From NCBI RefSeq assembly GCF_041380235.1, contig NZ_JBGIYY010000011.1, positions 104,080-168,079 of the forward strand: a stretch of DNA of 64,000 nt, read 5' to 3'. The position numbers and the translations under genes are program-made. This document shows, one piece after another, positions 53,849 through 63,440 of this stretch (its first letter is position 1; every line of letters starts with the position of its first letter). The notes under the pieces are model-generated. The model was not told the DNA's origin, made no database searches, and saw only the letters and a list, made by a program, of their open reading frames with translations. Origin of the DNA: Glaciecola sp041380235. GTDB lineage: Bacteria > Pseudomonadota > Gammaproteobacteria > Enterobacterales > Alteromonadaceae.

Positions 53849-56020
53849 CTAGCCCACTTTTTGCAGCTTTGCGTACGCTAGCACTAACCACTTACTGCCA
53901 AATTCATCAAAGTTCACCTGCACGCGGGCATGATCGCCAGAGCCTTCATAATTGAGCACGGTACCCTCGCCAAATTTCTTATGTAAAACACGTTGCCCTA
54001 GAGTAAAACCGCTGTCGACAAAAGCTTCGTGGGAGGTCGCGGCGCTAAAGCGATTGTGCACAGGCTGACTCACCTGCGAGCGCAAACGGATTTCTTCTAT
54101 GTATTCGCTGGGGATTTCGCGAATAAAGCGAGATGCGGTGTGGTATTTGTCCTGTCCGTAAACCCGACGAGTTTCGGCATAGGTAATGACCAACTGCTGC
54201 ATGGCGCGGGTCATGCCCACGTATGCTAAACGCCGCTCTTCCTCGAGTCTACCGGGCTCATCGTTGCTCATGTTGCTTGGGAACATGCCCTCTTCGACAC
54301 CGGCTAACACCACTAAAGGAAACTCCAAGCCTTTAGCAGAATGAATGGTCATCATTTGTACCGCATCTTGATTAGCATCGGCTTGTGCTTCGCCAGCTTC
54401 AAGTGAGGCATGGGCTAAAAAGGCTGCCATAGGCGTCATTTCTTCCGCATCTTCTGGCGGCTCAAACTGTTTACATGCGGTCACTAACTCTTGCAAGTTT
54501 TCAACCCTAGCTTGGGCCTTTTCGCCTTTTTCGGCTTGATACATCGCATACAAACCAGAGCCTTTGATAATCGCATCGGCTTTTTTCTCAAGCTCTAAGG
54601 GCGCGACTTGTTCAGCAAGGCCTTTAATCATGTCGATAAAGCTCTGCAGGGAATTGGCGGCTCTTCCTGATAAAAGCTTGGCCGACAGCATGGCCTGACT
54701 TGCATCCCACATAGCAAGATTATGCTCTCTGGCGTAGCTGCGAATATTGCTCAAGGACTTTTCTCCCATGCCGCGAGTGGGTGTGTTTACGACCCGCTCA
54801 AAGGCGGCATCGTCAATAGCGTTGTTCACCAAGCGCATGTAGGCAAGAGAATCTTTAATTTCTTGGCGTTCGAAAAATCGTAAACCACCATAAATACGAT
54901 AAGCTAAGCCTTCATGTAGCAAGGCCTCTTCAAGCACCCGCGATTGGGCGTTATTGCGATACAAGATCGCGCAGTCTTTTAGGGCCGCACCATCGTCAAA
55001 AAATTGTTTGATACGCGAAACGATAAAGCGGGCTTCATCCATTTCGTTAAAACCTGAATACAGGGCAATTTTTTTACCTTCTGAACCTTCGGTCCATAGG
55101 TCTTTGCCTAAGCGCCCCTGATTGTTAGCAATCACCGCGTTTGCCGCTTTAAGAATGTTGCTGGTAGAGCGGTAGTTTTGCTCTAAGCGGATAGTAATAC
55201 TGGATGGAAAGTCTTTCAGAAAATGTGAGATATTTTCTACATTGGCGCCGCGCCAGCCGTATATCGACTGATCATCATCGCCTACAATCATCATGCTGTT
55301 TTCAGGGCCTTTCAAGAGTTTTAGCCAAGCGTATTGAATATTGTTGGTGTCTTGAAACTCGTCGACCAATACCGCTCTAAAACGATTTTGATAGTGGCGT
55401 CGTAAAGGCTCATTGTCGCGTAAAATCTCATAGGCTAATAATAAAAGCTCGGCAAAATCCACCAAACCTGAACGCTTGCAGGTTTGCTCATAGGCGACGC
55501 AGATATCCTTCATCTTTTGCTGAGTCGGGTCGTTATGAGTTTCAACGTGCGCAGCGCGCAGCCCTTCGTCTTTGTTGCCGTTAATAAACCACTGGATTTG
55601 CTTTGCTGGCCAATGTTTTTCGTCTAAATTCATGGCTTTTAGCAAGCGCTTTATTAGGCGATATTGATCGTCTGAATCTAAAATACTAAAATTTTGCGGC
55701 AGTCTTGCTTCTTCGTAATGCAGGCGAAGCAGGCGATGAGCCAAACCGTGGAAGGTACCTATCCACATGGCGTTCATCGGCGCTTTGACTAAATGCTCCA
55801 CACGTCCACGCATTTCTCGGGCAGCTTTATTGGTAAAGGTTACGGCCAAAATACTAAACGGCGTAATGGCTTCGACTTCCATCATCCATACTATGCGGTG
55901 GACTAATACGCGGGTTTTCCCGCTGCCTGCGCCAGCAAGCACCAGCATGTTAGCATTAGGGGCAGCTACCGCTTCGCGTTGCTTATCGTTTAGCTCGTCC
56001 AGTAGTCGAGATACATCCAT
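53849..56020 (-). CDS. uvrD: DNA helicase II
   Basis: 723 residues (E. coli 720). N-terminus LLDELNDKQREAVAAP and Walker A LAGAGSGKTRVLVHRI are near identical to UvrD. Motif II VDEFQDTNNIQYAWLK, motif III GDDDQSIYGWRGA, motif V MMTIHSAKGLEFPLV and motif VI EERRLAYVGMTRA are intact. The C-terminal tail (LGQRVLHKKFGEGTVLNYEG) is the UvrD/PcrA Tudor-like domain. It acts in mismatch and excision repair. It is transcribed alone. Confidence 0.97.
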   Translation of the reverse strand: MDVSRLLDELNDKQREAVAAPNANMLVLAGAGSGKTRVLVHRIVWMMEVEAITPFSILAVTFTNKAAREMRGRVEHLVKAPMNAMWIGTFHGLAHRLLRLHYEEARLPQNFSILDSDDQYRLIKRLLKAMNLDEKHWPAKQIQWFINGNKDEGLRAAHVETHNDPTQQKMKDICVAYEQTCKRSGLVDFAELLLLAYEILRDNEPLRRHYQNRFRAVLVDEFQDTNNIQYAWLKLLKGPENSMMIVGDDDQSIYGWRGANVENISHFLKDFPSSITIRLEQNYRSTSNILKAANAVIANNQGRLGKDLWTEGSEGKKIALYSGFNEMDEARFIVSRIKQFFDDGAALKDCAILYRNNAQSRVLEEALLHEGLAYRIYGGLRFFERQEIKDSLAYMRLVNNAIDDAAFERVVNTPTRGMGEKSLSNIRSYAREHNLAMWDASQAMLSAKLLSGRAANSLQSFIDMIKGLAEQVAPLELEKKADAIIKGSGLYAMYQAEKGEKAQARVENLQELVTACKQFEPPEDAEEMTPMAAFLAHASLEAGEAQADANQDAVQMMTIHSAKGLEFPLVVLAGVEEGMFPSNMSNDEPGRLEEERRLAYVGMTRAMQQLVITYAETRRVYGQDKYHTASRFIREIPSEYIEEIRLRSQVSQPVHNRFSAATSHEAFVDSGFTLGQRVLHKKFGEGTVLNYEGSGDHARVQVNFDEFGSKWLVLAYAKLQKVG

Positions 56021-56233
56021 TAAGTAAACCTTTGGGTAATATTTTGAGTAAAAATCTGCAAATACGCGCCGCTTTGCTAAGGCGCTAGCTTGTTAAATTA
56101 TGTATTATCCGCATAGTGTAACAAACTGAACGAAGTTTTTATCATAAGGCTGGTTATTTATACAGTTTTTATTTACGTTCACATTGGCGCATAGCCATCA
56201 ATCTGCATAATTAATAAATGTTATAGGTCAGCA

Positions 56234-56554
56234 ATGGATTTATTCTATCAACGCACAGAAACTAACGAAAAGGTCGTAGTGATATTCCGCCCATATTCGA
56301 TGTATGTGCTGTTAGTGGTGCTCCTGGCACTTATGGCGATTACTTTTGTACCTGCGCTTGTTGCTTATGAAGCCCTCGGCAATGTACTTATCCCGATTGC
56401 TGCGGTGGTTGTGATAGCGCGCATAGTATTCATGTATAAAGTCAATCAAGAAGTGCAAAACGCTATTCGTAGCGACAGTGTGACTATTTCAGGCAGTAAG
56501 TTGAGCGCTAAAAATCCGCTTACCTTTGTGATCACAAAAACCGCAGGACAATAA
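56234..56554 (+). CDS. Small membrane protein, unknown
   Basis: 106 residues with two membrane helices (about 22-44 and 50-72) joined by a short loop, then a 30-residue soluble tail of mixed strands. It has no recognised motif. The stop is two bases before the cysE start, so the two are co-transcribed, but nothing in the sequence ties it to cysteine synthesis. Confidence 0.8.
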   Translation: MDLFYQRTETNEKVVVIFRPYSMYVLLVVLLALMAITFVPALVAYEALGNVLIPIAAVVVIARIVFMYKVNQEVQNAIRSDSVTISGSKLSAKNPLTFVITKTAGQ

Positions 56555-56555
56555 C

Positions 56556-57368
56556 TTGCCATATACCATTATCGACAGCGAAGCCTTTTGGTTAGCTCTG
56601 AAACATGAAGCAAAGTTAGTCGCTGAAAAAGAGCCGATGCTATCTAGCTATTTGCATGCTTGTGTATTAAATCACCATAATTTTGAAACCTCATTGAGTT
56701 TTATTTTATCGAACAAAGTGAGCGATGACGTGATGCCAGCCATTGCTGTTCGTGAAATGTTTGATGAGGCCTACATGCTCAACCCCAGTATCGTAGATGC
56801 TGCAGTCGCTGATGCCCAGGCTATCGTTCAGCGCGACCCAGCGGTGTCTTCTTACTTACCGGTTTTGATTCATTTCAAAGGCTTTCAAGCGCTACAAGTA
56901 CATCGTCTGGCACACCATATGTGGCAAAACGGCCGCAGAGAACTCGCGCTGTTTATGCAAAGTCGTAATTCCGAAGTGTTTTCGGTGGATATTCACCCAG
57001 CTGCAACAATCGGCAAAGGCGTTATGTTTGACCATGCTACGGGTATTGTTATTGGTGAAACCGCGGTGGTCGAGGACAATGTTTCGATACTGCAAGAAGT
57101 AACGCTTGGCGGAACCGGTAGCGAGTCGGGAGACCGCCACCCCAAAATTCGCGAGGGTGTGATGATTGGCTCGGGGGCTAAAATCCTTGGCAATATTGAA
57201 GTGGGTAGAGGTTCGAAAGTAGGTGCGGGGAGCGTGGTGCTGAGCAATGTGCCGCCGTGCATGACGGTTGTGGGTGTGCCGGCAAAAGTGGTGGGTAAGC
57301 CTAACTGCGATATGCCCTGCGATTCTATGCAGCAGAATGTGCTAGCAGACTCCGATAAAGAGGGATAA
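56556..57368 (+). CDS. cysE: Serine O-acetyltransferase
   Basis: 270 residues, TTG start with AGGA upstream. It aligns over its full length with E. coli CysE (273). The N-terminal helical domain has KEPMLSSYLHA, then the hexapeptide-repeat helix FSVDIHPAATIGKGVMFDHATGIV, with the catalytic His, GGTGSESGDRHPKI and the C-terminal repeat IGSGAKILGNIEVGRGSKVGAGSVVL in pieces. It acetylates serine with acetyl-CoA for cysteine synthesis. The DUF2750-like gene follows after three bases. Confidence 0.96.
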   Translation: MPYTIIDSEAFWLALKHEAKLVAEKEPMLSSYLHACVLNHHNFETSLSFILSNKVSDDVMPAIAVREMFDEAYMLNPSIVDAAVADAQAIVQRDPAVSSYLPVLIHFKGFQALQVHRLAHHMWQNGRRELALFMQSRNSEVFSVDIHPAATIGKGVMFDHATGIVIGETAVVEDNVSILQEVTLGGTGSESGDRHPKIREGVMIGSGAKILGNIEVGRGSKVGAGSVVLSNVPPCMTVVGVPAKVVGKPNCDMPCDSMQQNVLADSDKEG

Positions 57369-57371
57369 ATT

Positions 57372-57743
57372 TTGTCATTAGAAACGCAACAAAAATTGCA
57401 GCAGCTCATGCAAATGCCAGCAGATAAGCGCTACTCCTATTTACTCGAGCAGGCCAAAGCAAATCAACAGCTATGGATATTAACTGACGAACATGGCAGC
57501 GTGATGCTCAATACCGAAGATGAAGATTGCGTGCCCGTATGGCCTGAGCAAGGGCTGGCTGAATACTGGGCAACCGGGGAATGGGCAGATTGCAAAGCGC
57601 AGGCAATTTCGTTGAGCGATTGGTTAGCGCGCTGGACCCCAGGGTTGCAAAGTGACGATTTGTTTATCGTTGCCAGCCCTAACCCCGATGAAGCTGGATT
57701 GGTATTAGACCCCGACATGTTTGATGAAGACTTACGTCGCTAA
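57372..57743 (+). CDS. DUF2750-family protein
   Basis: 123 residues, TTG start. The family pattern is seen in LMQMPADKRYSYLLEQAKANQQLW, EDEDCVPVWPEQGLAEYWATGEW, SLSDWLARWTPGL and NPDEAGLVLDPDMFDEDL. The family is cytoplasmic and uncharacterised. It is three bases after cysE and so is part of the same transcript. Confidence 0.88.
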   Translation: MSLETQQKLQQLMQMPADKRYSYLLEQAKANQQLWILTDEHGSVMLNTEDEDCVPVWPEQGLAEYWATGEWADCKAQAISLSDWLARWTPGLQSDDLFIVASPNPDEAGLVLDPDMFDEDLRR

Positions 57744-57792
57744 GCCCAAGTAACTTGCAGGCGTTCTTTATACCAGACAGTGTTGTTAAACA

Positions 57793-57984
57793 ATGGGAAA
57801 GATAAGCAGAGAGCGAGAGCAAAAAAGCTGTGACGCTTGCTCAACAGCGAGCTCTATTTTATATCGGGTACGTTTAGCGCAGCAAGAACCATGGTTGTTT
57901 TACTGTAGTGACTGTCAATCAAAGGCGAAATCACGTGCTGCTTATCAATATGGCGGCACATGGAAACAAATTAAACGAAACTAG
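57793..57984 (+). CDS. Small Cys-pair protein (zinc-ribbon-like)
   Basis: 63 residues, basic. Two Cys pairs, CDAC and CSDC, about 25 residues apart suggest a zinc ribbon. The C-terminus is rich in Arg and Lys (KSRAAYQYGGTWKQIKRN). Position downstream of the DUF2750-like gene on the same strand and a coherent motif support a real gene. Function is unknown. Confidence 0.78.
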   Translation: MGKISREREQKSCDACSTASSILYRVRLAQQEPWLFYCSDCQSKAKSRAAYQYGGTWKQIKRN

Positions 57985-58121
57985 TTGTCACTCTTGGTCG
58001 CCTTCTATTATTCTCAGCTTGTATTATCCTAAGAGTCAGATGGCTTTACTCGCCTCTCGAATGTGTTTATGATTTTATTCACTGCCACTCTTTGGAATCT
58101 CTTATTCCGCATGACCGCCCT

Positions 58122-58784
58122 ATGACCCTAAAATACGTTCAATTAGCCCCGCATCATTTTGATGCCATTATTGCCTTAGGCAATGAAGTGCATGGCGACA
58201 ATTATCTCGATATGACTCAAATGGAAGATCTCTATCAGCGCAGTTGGTCAAACAATGTAAATGCCAGTTGGGTTGCGGTGCTAACTGAGCCTGAAGCACT
58301 ATCAAATAAAGAGATTGAGCAAGATTCTGAGGTAGCACCAGCAAAACGCTCGGCAAGCAAGCAAACGCCCGATGGTTATTTAGTGGGTTTTAGACTCACG
58401 ATTGCAAGCCAAAATTGGTCTCACGATCAGTGGTGTACGCCAGAGCAGTGGGGTCACCCACAAGATCAAGTGTGTTACTTTAAGTGCAACACGGTAGACA
58501 GCGCGATGCGCGGCAAAGGTGTGGGCTCAAGTTTGTTGCAAAAATCTATTGAGAGCGCCAAACAGCAAAATGCCTTGGCGGGTGTCGCGCATATTTGGAT
58601 GCAAAGCCCACAGAACTCAGCGTTTGAATATTTTACCGCGAGCGGCGGCGAATTAGTCAAAAAACACCCGAATAAATGGCAAATCCATACTATCGAAGAT
58701 GGCTATGAATGCCCCGTGTGTGAAAATATTTGTTATTGCGTGGCTGCCGAAATGATCATCCACTTTGAGTCAACTCAGGCCTAA
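58122..58784 (+). CDS. GNAT-family acetyltransferase
   Basis: 220 residues from the ATG at 58122; a TTG at 58092 would add ten residues and neither start has a good ribosome site. The acetyl-CoA loop is in MRGKGVGSSLLQKSIESAK, which matches the GNAT Q/RxxGxG/A pattern. An insertion of about 30 residues rich in Glu/Lys/Ala lies near 65-90. The C-terminus has three Cys (CPVCENICYC), unusual for this family. Its stop overlaps the start of the FAD oxidoreductase gene by one base (TAATG), so they are coupled and may act on the same amine. Confidence 0.87.
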   Translation: MTLKYVQLAPHHFDAIIALGNEVHGDNYLDMTQMEDLYQRSWSNNVNASWVAVLTEPEALSNKEIEQDSEVAPAKRSASKQTPDGYLVGFRLTIASQNWSHDQWCTPEQWGHPQDQVCYFKCNTVDSAMRGKGVGSSLLQKSIESAKQQNALAGVAHIWMQSPQNSAFEYFTASGGELVKKHPNKWQIHTIEDGYECPVCENICYCVAAEMIIHFESTQA

Positions 58785-60142
58785 TGTACGACCCTATAAA
58801 AGACCCTATTCCTCCTGCAGATCAAACGCTTCCAAATAGCTATTGGGCGTCTGATGCATCAAATAAACGTAGCCCGTTGAATTACCGCCAATTGCAAGGG
58901 CACGAGCAAAGCGACGTAGTGATCATTGGAGCCGGTTATACGGGATTGTCGTGCGCCTTGGAACTGAGTCAAAAATACAATGTATCGTGCACAGTAGTAG
59001 AAGCGAATCAACCCGGCTGGGGCTGTAGCGGTCGCAATGGCGGTTTTGTGTTACCGGGTACTGGCAGGCTTAGCGTGCAGCAAATGACAAAACGCTGGAA
59101 CAAAAAAACTAGCCAAAATATCTACGCTGAATATCTTAGATCGATAGCAACGGTGAAAGGCTTTATTGCCGATGGCATTGAATGTGATGACACAGCCGGT
59201 GGCTATTTAAAGCTAGCACACAAACCCAGTTTAGTCTCATCACTGCATGATCAGGCTAGGGCCTTATCGGATGACTATGGCGATTCAATAATAGCGCTTA
59301 CAAAAGCAGACATTGCGGCTGAATACCTGTCGGGTACGCCAGCTTATGGCGGAATTTATTACCCAAATGCGATTGGGATTAACCCATGGTTATTTTGTCA
59401 GGGATTGGCAAAACGCGTTGAGCAAGCGGGTGCTAGCATCTTCGGCGCAAGCCCTGTAATAAGTTGCGAGCGTAAACAGAGCAAACATATTGTGCGCACC
59501 GAATTGGGCAGCATTGAAGCGAAGACCTTGATTGTCGCGACCAATGCTTATGGTCAGCGACGTCTGCACCCGGTCCTCACAGACCGGACTTTTCCGGTGG
59601 TCTCGAGCATTATCGTGACTGAGCCACTCAATCAAGAGCAGCTGATGCGCATCTCTATGAAAGCTGGGTTGATGGTAATGGATACTCGCGCTCTGAAATA
59701 TTACTATCGTGTACTACCCGATAATCGCCTGCTGTTCGGCGGACGCGGCGCAGTATATGGTAAAGATGCCGACAATAAAAAATATTTAAACGCCCTCAAA
59801 CAAGGGCTTTTTGCCACCTTCCCGCAGCTAAGCGATATTGATATTAGTCACTTTTGGAGTGGTTGGGTGAGCGTATCGCTGGATGACTCTCCGCGTATCT
59901 TCCATGATAAGTCAGAAAATATGCTCTATAGCGCAGGGTACTGTGGAGCAGGTCTTGCATTTTCGATTCAGGCCGGCAAACGCCTCGCGCAGCTGTTGGT
60001 TGAGCCCAATACGCTGCCAGATTTACCCTATTGGAAAACACCCTTGCAAAGGTTTCCTCTAGCAGCGCTGAGACGACCTGCGCTGCGCGCTTTTTATGCT
60101 TGGGAAGGTATAAAAAATACAATAACAAAGCAAAATCGTTGA
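58784..60142 (+). CDS. FAD-dependent oxidoreductase (DAO/gamma-glutamylputrescine-oxidase-like)
   Basis: 452 residues. N-terminal dinucleotide motif DVVIIGAGYTGLSCALELS, then GCSGRNGGFVLPG, the typical covalent or FAD-near region of PuuB/OrdL-type enzymes, and FSGW-like DISHFWSGWVSVSLDDSP with CGAGLAFSIQAGKRLA at the end. It should oxidise an amine or amino acid with release of peroxide. It is translationally coupled with the GNAT gene. The substrate is unknown. Confidence 0.92.
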   Translation: MYDPIKDPIPPADQTLPNSYWASDASNKRSPLNYRQLQGHEQSDVVIIGAGYTGLSCALELSQKYNVSCTVVEANQPGWGCSGRNGGFVLPGTGRLSVQQMTKRWNKKTSQNIYAEYLRSIATVKGFIADGIECDDTAGGYLKLAHKPSLVSSLHDQARALSDDYGDSIIALTKADIAAEYLSGTPAYGGIYYPNAIGINPWLFCQGLAKRVEQAGASIFGASPVISCERKQSKHIVRTELGSIEAKTLIVATNAYGQRRLHPVLTDRTFPVVSSIIVTEPLNQEQLMRISMKAGLMVMDTRALKYYYRVLPDNRLLFGGRGAVYGKDADNKKYLNALKQGLFATFPQLSDIDISHFWSGWVSVSLDDSPRIFHDKSENMLYSAGYCGAGLAFSIQAGKRLAQLLVEPNTLPDLPYWKTPLQRFPLAALRRPALRAFYAWEGIKNTITKQNR

Positions 60143-60309
60143 GTTGGCGACACGTTTCCATAAATAATTGTTACTCGAAGTTTACAGTATAAATAGTTTG
60201 TCATTAACAGTGTGCTCTATCTATTGAATATTTACGATTTTCTATATAAAGTTCTGACACTTACAAGCTCATTTTGATCATTTTTTTGTTTGAATAAGGA
60301 CATCTAAAC

Positions 60310-62304
60310 ATGCGTAGTAGAAGACACATCTTAAAATTCTTCGTTGCTTTATTCGCTTCTTCTTTACTTCTTAGTGCCTGTGGTGGTGGCGGAAGCGGCA
60401 GCTCTGGTATTGATTTACCCCCACCCCCACCTCCACCCCCACCCCCAGTGCAGAATCTACTAATTGATTATGCCCCAAATGCTAGCATAGGGACGCTATC
60501 CTCAATTGATAGCATGTTGCAAATTGGTTATGTCAGTCAAAACACTATTTTTTACACTTCAAGCTATCGGTTTGGAACAGAATCTTCGTGCAGCAATGGT
60601 GGATTATTTACTCATACACTGACAGACAATGACGATAACCAACGCTTGTCGACTGGCGATACTTTAATCACGACTTACCGAGAGTGCTATATAGACGCTC
60701 TTCAGGAAATTACTGATGGATCGATTGTTTACACAGTGAATAGCTTAGATTCGAGCAACGGATATGAAATTATTTTAGATGCGAGTGAATTATCCATAGG
60801 TAATGATATTGGATTATCAGGTGATATTCATGTTCACTATGATGTAAATCAGACTGGGACGGAGCTAACACTGGCTTCGAATAATCCATTGCGCGTTACT
60901 GCAAATAGTCAATTGCTCCTCACCTTAAATGATTTCGAGATATCAAAAACAGAGCAATTTACCGACGCAAAGTATACCCTAAGTGCGAGCGGCAGCATTA
61001 GAGACGAGGCTTTTGATGGGACCTATAGTTTTCAGCAAATTACCCCGTTTTCTGGATTCTTTAATGAATACCCTAATGATGGTGAGCTCATAATTTCTGC
61101 ATCTGAAACTGATCGTTTTACCATTAAGGCAAACTTTGTGGAAGATTCCTCACTATTTGATATTGAATCTAACTCAACGGTTATTTCACGTCCTTGGTTG
61201 GATGCAATCGAAGGTGCCATGATGGCCTTTAACGGACAGATTCCCCAGTTTATCTACGATTTCAGATCAGATAATTTTGCGTTCGTTGGCAACATCAGCG
61301 CGTCTAGTATTGATAGTTTTGGTCTGAGCGACAGTATCAGTTGGATGTTTTCTAGGCCGGTTAGTATGGCCGAGCTTAACTTTGGCCGTCTAGAATTTGA
61401 ACCTAATAGTTTTCCGCGTACGGGTATTCCAGCACTTATTTCTATTGATGGCGCTCTCGTTACTATAACTCCTCAGGATTCGCTACAAGCTGGGATAACT
61501 TATAATCTCCCAAACTTGACGATAACAAGCACTAATCAAAGTACTTATTCTTATTTTGGAGCGCAAATACAAACAAGTACCGACATTATTCCGATTATTC
61601 AAGCGCAGTCTCTTTTGTACCGGGCAGGTGACACACCATGGTTAGATGCTACCAGCTCCACCAGCAATATTGCAGGAGAGCTAAGCTTTGAGTGGAGCGA
61701 ATTAAGCAACACGGGAATTAGTTTTAATTCACCTGATCAGGGGCGAACAGAATTCACACTTGGGGGTGACACAACCGATAACCTTGTTGTACAAGTCACA
61801 ATTTCAAATCAAGAAGGCTACAAAGTTACAAAGACACAAGAAATACGATATTTATCTACGGATGCTACATTTTTAAGTTTCGATAGCCCGCAAGGAGATT
61901 TTATTGGACAAGGTCAGCAGCAGTTGTATACGGCCCTGGATGGTGAGTTCCTGATTCAAGCGTTTGACGACGTTCAAAACTATATTGGAGCGAGCTTTAA
62001 TGGTAATGATAACTGGAATTTAGACTTAGCTGCGCCACGAGATGATGTTATTGGCGTCGGAGTATATAACGATGCGACCCGATATCCGTTTCAATCCCCG
62101 ACTTTACCGGGGTTAAGTTTTTTTGGTTCTGGTCGTGGATGCAACCAAAGCAGTGGTATGTTTGAAATATTAGAATTGGAAAGGGATATGGGAGGAACAA
62201 TAACTCGTTTCGCTGTTAACTTTACTCAAAACTGTGAATTTACTATGCCTGCTTTAATTGGTCAGTTTCGTCTAAATAGTGCTCTTCCATTAAATCCAAA
62301 ATGA
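60310..62304 (+). CDS. AT-rich poly-proline lipoprotein, unknown
   Basis: 664 residues. Lipobox LLSAC (Cys24), then a Gly/Ser linker and eleven consecutive prolines (about 37-47), coded by near-pure CCACCC/CCC repeats. The rest is beta-rich and full of Ser, Thr, Asn and Asp. An Ig-like domain (about 435-510) is suggested by SSTSNIAGELSFEWSELSNTG. It should be exposed on the outer membrane. Base use is more AT-rich than its neighbours. AAGGA precedes the ATG, and a terminator follows. Confidence 0.85.
   Translation: MRSRRHILKFFVALFASSLLLSACGGGGSGSSGIDLPPPPPPPPPPVQNLLIDYAPNASIGTLSSIDSMLQIGYVSQNTIFYTSSYRFGTESSCSNGGLFTHTLTDNDDNQRLSTGDTLITTYRECYIDALQEITDGSIVYTVNSLDSSNGYEIILDASELSIGNDIGLSGDIHVHYDVNQTGTELTLASNNPLRVTANSQLLLTLNDFEISKTEQFTDAKYTLSASGSIRDEAFDGTYSFQQITPFSGFFNEYPNDGELIISASETDRFTIKANFVEDSSLFDIESNSTVISRPWLDAIEGAMMAFNGQIPQFIYDFRSDNFAFVGNISASSIDSFGLSDSISWMFSRPVSMAELNFGRLEFEPNSFPRTGIPALISIDGALVTITPQDSLQAGITYNLPNLTITSTNQSTYSYFGAQIQTSTDIIPIIQAQSLLYRAGDTPWLDATSSTSNIAGELSFEWSELSNTGISFNSPDQGRTEFTLGGDTTDNLVVQVTISNQEGYKVTKTQEIRYLSTDATFLSFDSPQGDFIGQGQQQLYTALDGEFLIQAFDDVQNYIGASFNGNDNWNLDLAAPRDDVIGVGVYNDATRYPFQSPTLPGLSFFGSGRGCNQSSGMFEILELERDMGGTITRFAVNFTQNCEFTMPALIGQFRLNSALPLNPK
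60420..60450 (+). repeat. CCACCC/CCC microsatellite coding poly-proline
   Basis: A run of CCACCC-type units encodes the eleven prolines after the lipobox. Such repeats can slip and change linker length or frame. Confidence 0.6.
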
Positions 62305-62365
62305 AAGGTTTAGCCGACCTACCTTAATATTAAATCTAGTTGTCGCACGACATAATTTTGATAAT

Positions 62366-62392
62366 GGGGCCCGATTTAAGGCCCCTTTAATT
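62366..62392 (+). terminator. Terminator after the poly-proline lipoprotein
   Basis: GGGGCC (62366-62371) pairs with GGCCCC (62380-62385), followed by TTTAATTT. Confidence 0.75.
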
Positions 62393-62463
62393 TAAATCTG
62401 AATTGGTTTTATCTGTTATGTTCTAGAATACTATTTAAGCTTTTCTATATGGAGTGTTCAGCT

Positions 62464-63309
62464 TTGAACTATCTTAATCTTAGTGAAAACGATTCAAGTT
62501 ATATTAATAGTTATTTTAAAAATGCTGTAGTAACCATCACTATGAACAAGCCCAAGAAGTTAAACGGCTGGACATCACCAATGATGGAGGCTTTTGCGAA
62601 TGCTTTTGACAAGGCGCGTGAAGATGCGTCAAGCAAAGTGGTGATTTTTACCGGCGTGGGTGAATATTATTCTGCTGGGGTTAACCTTGGCGGTACCTTA
62701 AAGCTGATGGCACCTAAAAAACTGCATAAACTGATTGTTGAGCACAATGAAATTTTGTTTGAGCGATTTTTAAGCTTCCCTAAACCCATACTGATTGCCA
62801 CGAATGGACCAGCCATAGGCGCAAGTGTTACGTCAGCCACCCTATGTGACGCCATTATTGCTTCAGATACCTCGACATACTCTACGCCTTTTGCCGCTTT
62901 AGGCATTACGCCAGAGGGCTGCTCGAGCATTCAATTTGCGAGGCTAATGGGCGAAGAAAATGCACAACGTATGCTGGGCCCAGAAGGTTGGAGACCAACA
63001 GCAGAAGAAGCGCTGGCAGCAGGACTCGTTCAATGGGTAGTACCTAAAGATAAACTGCAACAAGAAGCACAAAAAATTGCCGAACAATGGGTCGCAGATG
63101 AGCGAGCAAGAACATACATGGGCAACAGTCAATTGCCTGAACTCCAAGCCGCCAATGCAAGAGAGTCTATTGAGCTCGCAGATTGCTTTTTAGGGGCAAA
63201 ATTCCTTAAGGGGCAACACAAATTTTTGTGGAGTAAAAATAAGCGTATGCCAGCTCTAGTCTTCTTATCGCTTTGGGCACTGAGACCGCTTTGGAGACAT
63301 TTTTTGTAA
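62464..63309 (+). CDS. Enoyl-CoA hydratase/isomerase family protein
   Basis: 281 residues from a TTG at 62464, which has GGAG nine bases upstream; an ATG at 62449 without ribosome site would add five residues. Crotonase fold: VTITMNKPKKLNGWTSPMMEAF, the oxyanion-hole region YYSAGVNLGG, then NGPAIGASVTSATLCDAIIAS and FAALGITPEGCSS. Glu in TPEGCSS is the usual catalytic position for isomerases. The last 30 residues (LKGQHKFLWSKNKRMPALVF) contain a hydrophobic stretch. It may act in fatty-acid breakdown. It is followed by the first repeat copy (63308). Confidence 0.9.
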   Translation: MNYLNLSENDSSYINSYFKNAVVTITMNKPKKLNGWTSPMMEAFANAFDKAREDASSKVVIFTGVGEYYSAGVNLGGTLKLMAPKKLHKLIVEHNEILFERFLSFPKPILIATNGPAIGASVTSATLCDAIIASDTSTYSTPFAALGITPEGCSSIQFARLMGEENAQRMLGPEGWRPTAEEALAAGLVQWVVPKDKLQQEAQKIAEQWVADERARTYMGNSQLPELQAANARESIELADCFLGAKFLKGQHKFLWSKNKRMPALVFLSLWALRPLWRHFL

Positions 63310-63323
63310 AAGGGGGTCAGTGT
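63308..63323 (+). repeat. 16-bp direct repeat, copy 1
   Basis: AAAAGGGGGTCAGTGT, overlapping the last base pairs of the enoyl-CoA hydratase-like gene. Identical copy at 63900-63915. Confidence 0.8.
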
Positions 63324-63440
63324 AACTTAATCCAAGTTTACTAAATATTACCGACCAAGTGCTGCACATCAAGGTGCAAAATCACAAGGGAAAGCTATAA
63401 AAATTGCCAATCTAGTGCCTCTATACAGGAATCTCCAACA

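Noticed and set aside
46447..56020. recQ and uvrD as parts of a defence island
   Set aside because: Both match housekeeping orthologues in length and motifs and stand alone, without defence genes nearby.
60420..60450. CRISPR or regulatory repeat
   Set aside because: It is an in-frame proline-coding microsatellite inside the lipoprotein gene.
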